Shown: positions 5,536-8,307 of the stretch, piece after piece
How positions within the stretch are numbered: the stretch's first letter is position 1
How the letters are laid out: the number at the start of each line of letters is the position of its first letter
From: CAZQLE01 sp964593905
Lineage (GTDB): Bacteria; Chloroflexota; Anaerolineae; Anaerolineales; Anaerolineaceae
Direction: 5' to 3'
NCBI GenBank assembly: GCA_964593905.1
Contig: CAZQLE010000181.1
Span: 1-8,307 of the forward strand
DNA: 8,307 bases
Program-made: the position numbers and the translations under genes
Notes under the pieces: generated by a model
Told to the model about the DNA's origin: nothing
Database searches by the model: none
Seen by the model: only the letters and a program-made list of their open reading frames with translations

Positions 5536-5961
5536 ATGGATCATGTGGTGTATGTGGATGCAAAAGACCGGGACCTTGAAAAACTGCTGGATGGCGTGAA
5601 AAAAATGATCATTCGCGGCGCGGCCGGGCGCAAGCTGCCCTATGGCCGGGTGAACGTCGGCGACAGACTGTATTTTATTCGTAACAATGGTGAAGGTCAG
5701 GTGCATGCCTGCGCCGAGGTGAGCCAGGTGATCAACTCAGACCCGCTGAGTGCGCAGGAAGCGCAGCAGATGTTGGAGCAGCACCAAGCGTTGTTGCAGT
5801 TGACCCCGGCACAGGTGAAGCGCTGGGCGGGTAAGCGCTATCTGGTGTTGATTGAAATTGATGCGGTGCAGCCATTGGCGCCTTTTGCCATCGACCGCAG
5901 CGCCTACGGCACGATGGATGACTGGCTGCCGGTGGGTCAGATTGATCAGGTGCGTTGTTAG
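5536..5961 (+). CDS. Unrecognised small protein, possible PUA/ASCH/EVE-like fold
   Basis: The 141-residue protein is soluble, with no signal peptide or membrane segment. Its middle has the look of an ASCH/EVE (PUA-like) beta-barrel: MIIRGAAGRKLPYGRVNVGD (residues 24-43) leads into a strand LYFIRN, then a Gly-turn and strand QVHACAEVSQVI (55-66). A helical, Gln-rich stretch follows (~72-97), then strands in RYLVLIEIDAVQPL (101-114) and a C-terminal RSAYGTMDDWLPVGQI (121-136). PUA-like domains usually bind RNA or modified nucleotides, so an RNA-related role is possible, but the assignment rests on pattern alone. I do not recognise a named family. The strong Shine-Dalgarno site and good coding character support the gene. 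It sits alone between mutS2 and purA with hairpins on both sides. Confidence 0.88.
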   Translation: MDHVVYVDAKDRDLEKLLDGVKKMIIRGAAGRKLPYGRVNVGDRLYFIRNNGEGQVHACAEVSQVINSDPLSAQEAQQMLEQHQALLQLTPAQVKRWAGKRYLVLIEIDAVQPLAPFAIDRSAYGTMDDWLPVGQIDQVRC

Positions 5962-5984
5962 CCAAAATTTAAGTGCACTGGCCG

Positions 5985-6015
5985 TTATAGCCGCGATCAA
6001 TGGCCGCGGCTGTAA
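5985..6015 (+). terminator. Stem-loop after the PUA-like gene
   Basis: TTATAGCCGCG (5985-5995) and CGCGGCTGTAA (6005-6015) form an 11-bp stem with one G-U pair and a 9-nt loop, 23 bases after the stop codon. The downstream sequence is only moderately T-rich (GTGGTTCTGTTCTC), so it is at best an imperfect terminator. Confidence 0.5.
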
Positions 6016-6088
6016 GTGGTTCTGTTCTCTGCCTCTGTTGAAACGATCTTGAAAAATTTTCAGAATCCCCGTTCTTTCATCCTCACGG

Positions 6089-6123
6089 TCGGTTATAATC
6101 GATTCAGATCGGTTCGATCGTTT
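6089..6123. repeat. Four TCGRTT-like hexamers phased at about 10 bp over the purA promoter
   Basis: TCGGTT (6089), TCGATT (6099), TCGGTT (6109) and TCGTTT (6118) recur at 10, 10 and 9 bp, i.e. on one face of the helix, and flank or overlap the TATAAT at 6094-6099. This looks like a multi-site operator for purA, though it is inferred only from spacing and position. Confidence 0.4.
6091..6099 (+). promoter_or_regulatory. Candidate purA promoter (-10)
   Basis: A perfect TATAAT at 6094-6099 is preceded by GGT. The -35 region is poor (TTCTTT near 6072 at 16 bp spacing). Initiation near 6106 would give a leader of about 120 nt. No known purine or ZTP riboswitch motif was recognised in that leader. 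Confidence 0.5.
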
Positions 6124-6211
6124 CTGACGGAAAAAACCGCAGGTCTGACAAGCTTGCCCCGGCCTGTTTAGCTCTTCCTGAAAGCGAAAGAATCATTCAA
6201 TTCCAATAACC

Positions 6212-6218
6212 AAGGAGG
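6212..6218 (+). promoter_or_regulatory. Consensus Shine-Dalgarno of purA
   Basis: AAGGAGG lies six bases before the ATG at 6225, a near-perfect ribosome-binding site that fixes the purA start and suggests strong translation. Confidence 0.8.
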
Positions 6219-6224
6219 TTTTCC

Positions 6225-7520
6225 ATGCCTCTCGAGATTGTCATTGGCACCCAGTGGGGCGACGAAGGCAAAGGCCGCGTCGTTGATCTGCTGTCAGAGA
6301 ATGCGCATATTGTGGCCCGCTATAACGGCGGCGATAACGCCGGTCATACGGTCACCGTCGCCGACCGCACATTTAAGCTCCACCTGCTCCCCTCCGGGAT
6401 GATTCACCCCAATACGATGGGTGTGCTCGGCAGTGGAATGGTGGTTAACCCGGCCTCGCTGCTGGAAGAAATGAATATGCTGCGCGCGAACGGTCTGGAG
6501 GTCTCACCGCAACGGTTGATGGTCTCTTTTGCTGCGCATCTGATCACCCCGGCTCACCGTGCGTTGGACCACGCCATGGAACTGGCCCGCGGCAAAGCCC
6601 AGATTGGGACAACCGGACGCGGCATCGGCCCGGCTTATACCGATAAGGCCGCCCGCCACGGTCTGCGCGCGCAAGAGATGTTGGACCGCGCCCGGCTGCG
6701 TACCCGCGTGGAAGCGCATGTCATTGAAACCAACGATAAGCTGACTGCGTTGTATAACGCCGAACCCCTGGACCCCCAGACCGTGGTGGAAGAGTTTGAC
6801 CGCTACGCTGAGATTCTGGCGCCCTATGTGGGCGATGTGGGCCGGCGGGTGCATGAAACGCTTAAAGCCGGCGGGCGGGTGTTGGCCGAAGGGGCGCAGG
6901 GCACCTTGCTCGATCTGGACCTGGGGACCTACCCCTACGTTACCAGTTCTTACCCCACGGCGCCGGCGGTCTTTGTGGGCCTCGGGCTGGGCATTACCCC
7001 GGTCGAACGGGTGGTGGGCGTTACCAAGGCGTTTCAATCGCGCGTTGGCGCAGGGCCTTTTCCCACCGAAGCCTTTGCCGATGTTGCCGAACGGCTGCGC
7101 GGCACGGGCAGCAACCCCTGGGATGAATTTGGCACCACCACCGGCCGGCCGCGGCGGGTGGGCTGGTTGGACGGTGTTTTGCTTAATTACGCTTCTCGCG
7201 TCAACGGTCTAACCGAACTGACGGTCACCAAGCTGGATGTGCTCACCGGTCTGCCCACTCTGCGCATCTGCACGGCTTATCGAATGGGCAATGAGGTTTA
7301 TGGCGAACTGCCCATGGGCCCGGCCGACCTCTCGCCGTTTGAGGCCGTCTATGAAGAGCTGCCCGGTTGGACGGCGGATGTGCGCGGCGCGCGTGTCTGG
7401 CAGGATTTGCCGGTGGAAGCGCAGCGTTATCTGCGCCGCATCGCAGAGATTGCCGGGGTTCCGGTGCGCTATGCATCGGTTGGCCCCGAGCGCTCGCAGA
7501 TCGTTGAAATTGCGGCGTGA
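6225..7520 (+). CDS. purA: Adenylosuccinate synthetase
   Basis: The 431-residue cytoplasmic enzyme joins IMP and aspartate using GTP to form adenylosuccinate, the first committed step from IMP to AMP. Length and motifs are those of a complete PurA: QWGDEGKG (10-17) with catalytic base D13 and K16, NAGHT (38-42) with catalytic H41, IGTTGRGIGPAYTDK (127-141), the EGAQGTLLDLDLGTYPYVTS region (222-241), VGAGPFPTE (274-282), TGRPRRVGWLD (306-316), the guanine-binding TKLD (335-338) and the C-terminal SVGPER (418-423). No key residue is missing. Translation starts at an ATG with a consensus Shine-Dalgarno sequence. Its stop codon overlaps the GTG start of a lipoprotein gene, indicating an operon with translational coupling. 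purB and other pur genes are not in the window. Confidence 0.98.
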   Translation: MPLEIVIGTQWGDEGKGRVVDLLSENAHIVARYNGGDNAGHTVTVADRTFKLHLLPSGMIHPNTMGVLGSGMVVNPASLLEEMNMLRANGLEVSPQRLMVSFAAHLITPAHRALDHAMELARGKAQIGTTGRGIGPAYTDKAARHGLRAQEMLDRARLRTRVEAHVIETNDKLTALYNAEPLDPQTVVEEFDRYAEILAPYVGDVGRRVHETLKAGGRVLAEGAQGTLLDLDLGTYPYVTSSYPTAPAVFVGLGLGITPVERVVGVTKAFQSRVGAGPFPTEAFADVAERLRGTGSNPWDEFGTTTGRPRRVGWLDGVLLNYASRVNGLTELTVTKLDVLTGLPTLRICTAYRMGNEVYGELPMGPADLSPFEAVYEELPGWTADVRGARVWQDLPVEAQRYLRRIAEIAGVPVRYASVGPERSQIVEIAA

Positions 7521-8307
7521 AACCGGCCCGTTGGCTCTTGATCTTGCTGCTGCTTGCCGGTCTCAATTTGACCGGGTGCATTGCATTAAGTGTTGAAGAG
7601 CTGACCCCACAGCCGTTGTTCACCGATACCCCCACCGCCACCATCACTCCCAGTGTCATCTGGTTTCCGGCCACCGCCACCAGCCGCCCCATGTCTTCTC
7701 CCACGCCGTTGCCCACGGTCGATTATCGGCCCGGTGTGGGAGAGGCCATCTTTCAGGATGTGTTTGACCGCCGCACTGGTTGGCAGTTGAACCGCAACGA
7801 AACGGGCAGCAGCGCTTTTGGCAAAAATGAACTCACCCTGGCCTTTACGCCCGATAAAAAAGGCTCGCTCGCCAGCCTGGGCGACACCCCCGCGCTGGAT
7901 GATTTCTGGCTCGAAATTACCACCAATGTCAGCCTGTGCCGCGGTGCAGGTGAGATCTATGGCCTGTTGCTGCGCGCTGCCAGCGCCCAGGATTTTTATC
8001 GTTTGTTGATCTCCTGCTCGGGTGAGCTGCGCATGGAACGGGTGTTGAATTCACGGGTGGCTATTTTGCAAGACTGGACCCCCTCGGGGCAGGTGCGGCC
8101 GGGCGCGCCGCTGCTGCTGCGGGTGGGCATCTGGGCGCTGCGCGGCGAGATGCGGGTTTTTGTCAATGATATGTACCAGTTCAGCGTAACCGACACATTC
8201 ATCCGGCAGGGGGTGGTGGGGGTGTTTGCCCGCTCGGCCGGCACATCGCCTTTTACGGTCTCATTCTCCGACTTGCAGGTGAGCGCGCTGAATGTTCAGC
8301 CCACACC
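7517..8307 (+). CDS. Secreted lipoprotein with a beta-sandwich-like domain (3' end outside the window)
   Basis: An open frame of 263 codons runs from a GTG at 7517-7519 to the window edge. The GTG overlaps the purA stop (GTGA), so translation is probably coupled. The N-terminus is a lipoprotein signal: KPARW, then a Leu-rich core, then the lipobox LTGC with Cys21 as the lipidated residue. Residues ~30-68 are a Thr/Pro/Ser-rich linker (TPTATITP, SSPTPLPT). From ~75 on, a beta-rich domain starts with FQDVFDRRTGWQL and contains DDFWLEITTNVSL, YGLLLRAASAQDFYRLLIS, LLRVGIWALRGEMRVFVND and GVVGVFARSAGTSPFTVSFSDLQV. This order resembles concanavalin-A-like/DUF1080-type (3-keto-disaccharide hydrolase-like) sandwiches, used for glycan binding or as surface modules. 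No catalytic residues can be assigned. It is likely anchored on the outer face of the cytoplasmic membrane. The link with purA looks positional rather than functional. Confidence 0.87.
   Translation, partial: MKPARWLLILLLLAGLNLTGCIALSVEELTPQPLFTDTPTATITPSVIWFPATATSRPMSSPTPLPTVDYRPGVGEAIFQDVFDRRTGWQLNRNETGSSAFGKNELTLAFTPDKKGSLASLGDTPALDDFWLEITTNVSLCRGAGEIYGLLLRAASAQDFYRLLISCSGELRMERVLNSRVAILQDWTPSGQVRPGAPLLLRVGIWALRGEMRVFVNDMYQFSVTDTFIRQGVVGVFARSAGTSPFTVSFSDLQVSALNVQPT

Noticed and set aside
6504..7037. Leftward 177-codon frame opposite purA
   Set aside because: It is a shadow of purA, which is conserved throughout this interval.
7243..7716. Leftward 157-codon frame across the purA-lipoprotein junction
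   Set aside because: It is antisense to two supported genes, has no ribosome-binding support and has low-complexity content.

Overview
The window looks like an ordinary chromosomal segment of a free-living bacterium: coding sequence is GC-rich and the gaps are AT-rich. The lineage is inferred, not shown. The Thr/Pro-rich lipoprotein linker, the NYN protein with a C-terminal LOTUS-like domain, the short pyrophosphatase-like protein and the mix of housekeeping genes suggest Chloroflexota (Anaerolineae-like), with low to moderate confidence. No insertion sequence, phage gene, CRISPR array, tRNA or rRNA was seen.

Layout. The left part (1-1611) reads leftward. It holds a short pyrophosphatase-family protein (1258-1611) ending in a clear intrinsic terminator, then a NYN-domain protein with a C-terminal OST-HTH/LOTUS-like domain (161-1006), then the first 45 codons of a membrane-anchored protein (1-136) that runs off the edge. 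A 188-bp divergent promoter region (1612-1799) separates these from yjbQ (1800-2219), which reads rightward. The 512-bp gap 2220-2731 has no convincing gene but is rich in hairpins and promoter-like sites, including a bidirectional terminator. It may encode one or two small RNAs.

The right part reads rightward throughout. mutS2 (2732-5158) appears to have a leaderless promoter. A 377-bp gap follows, carrying a 17-bp hairpin. Next come an unrecognised PUA/ASCH-like small protein (5536-5961), purA (6225-7520), and a lipoprotein that starts with GTG inside the purA stop codon and continues past the edge (7517-8307).

The genes do not form one pathway. purA (AMP synthesis), mutS2 (ribosome rescue or recombination control), yjbQ (thiamine-phosphate-related) and the pyrophosphatase homologue are separate housekeeping functions. 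The likely transcription units are NYN plus membrane protein, and purA plus lipoprotein. I see no clear new defence or mobile system. The items most worth checking are the hairpin-rich 2220-2731 gap, the 10-bp-phased repeats over the purA promoter, the pyrophosphatase homologue with an altered active site, and the NYN-LOTUS/membrane-protein pair.
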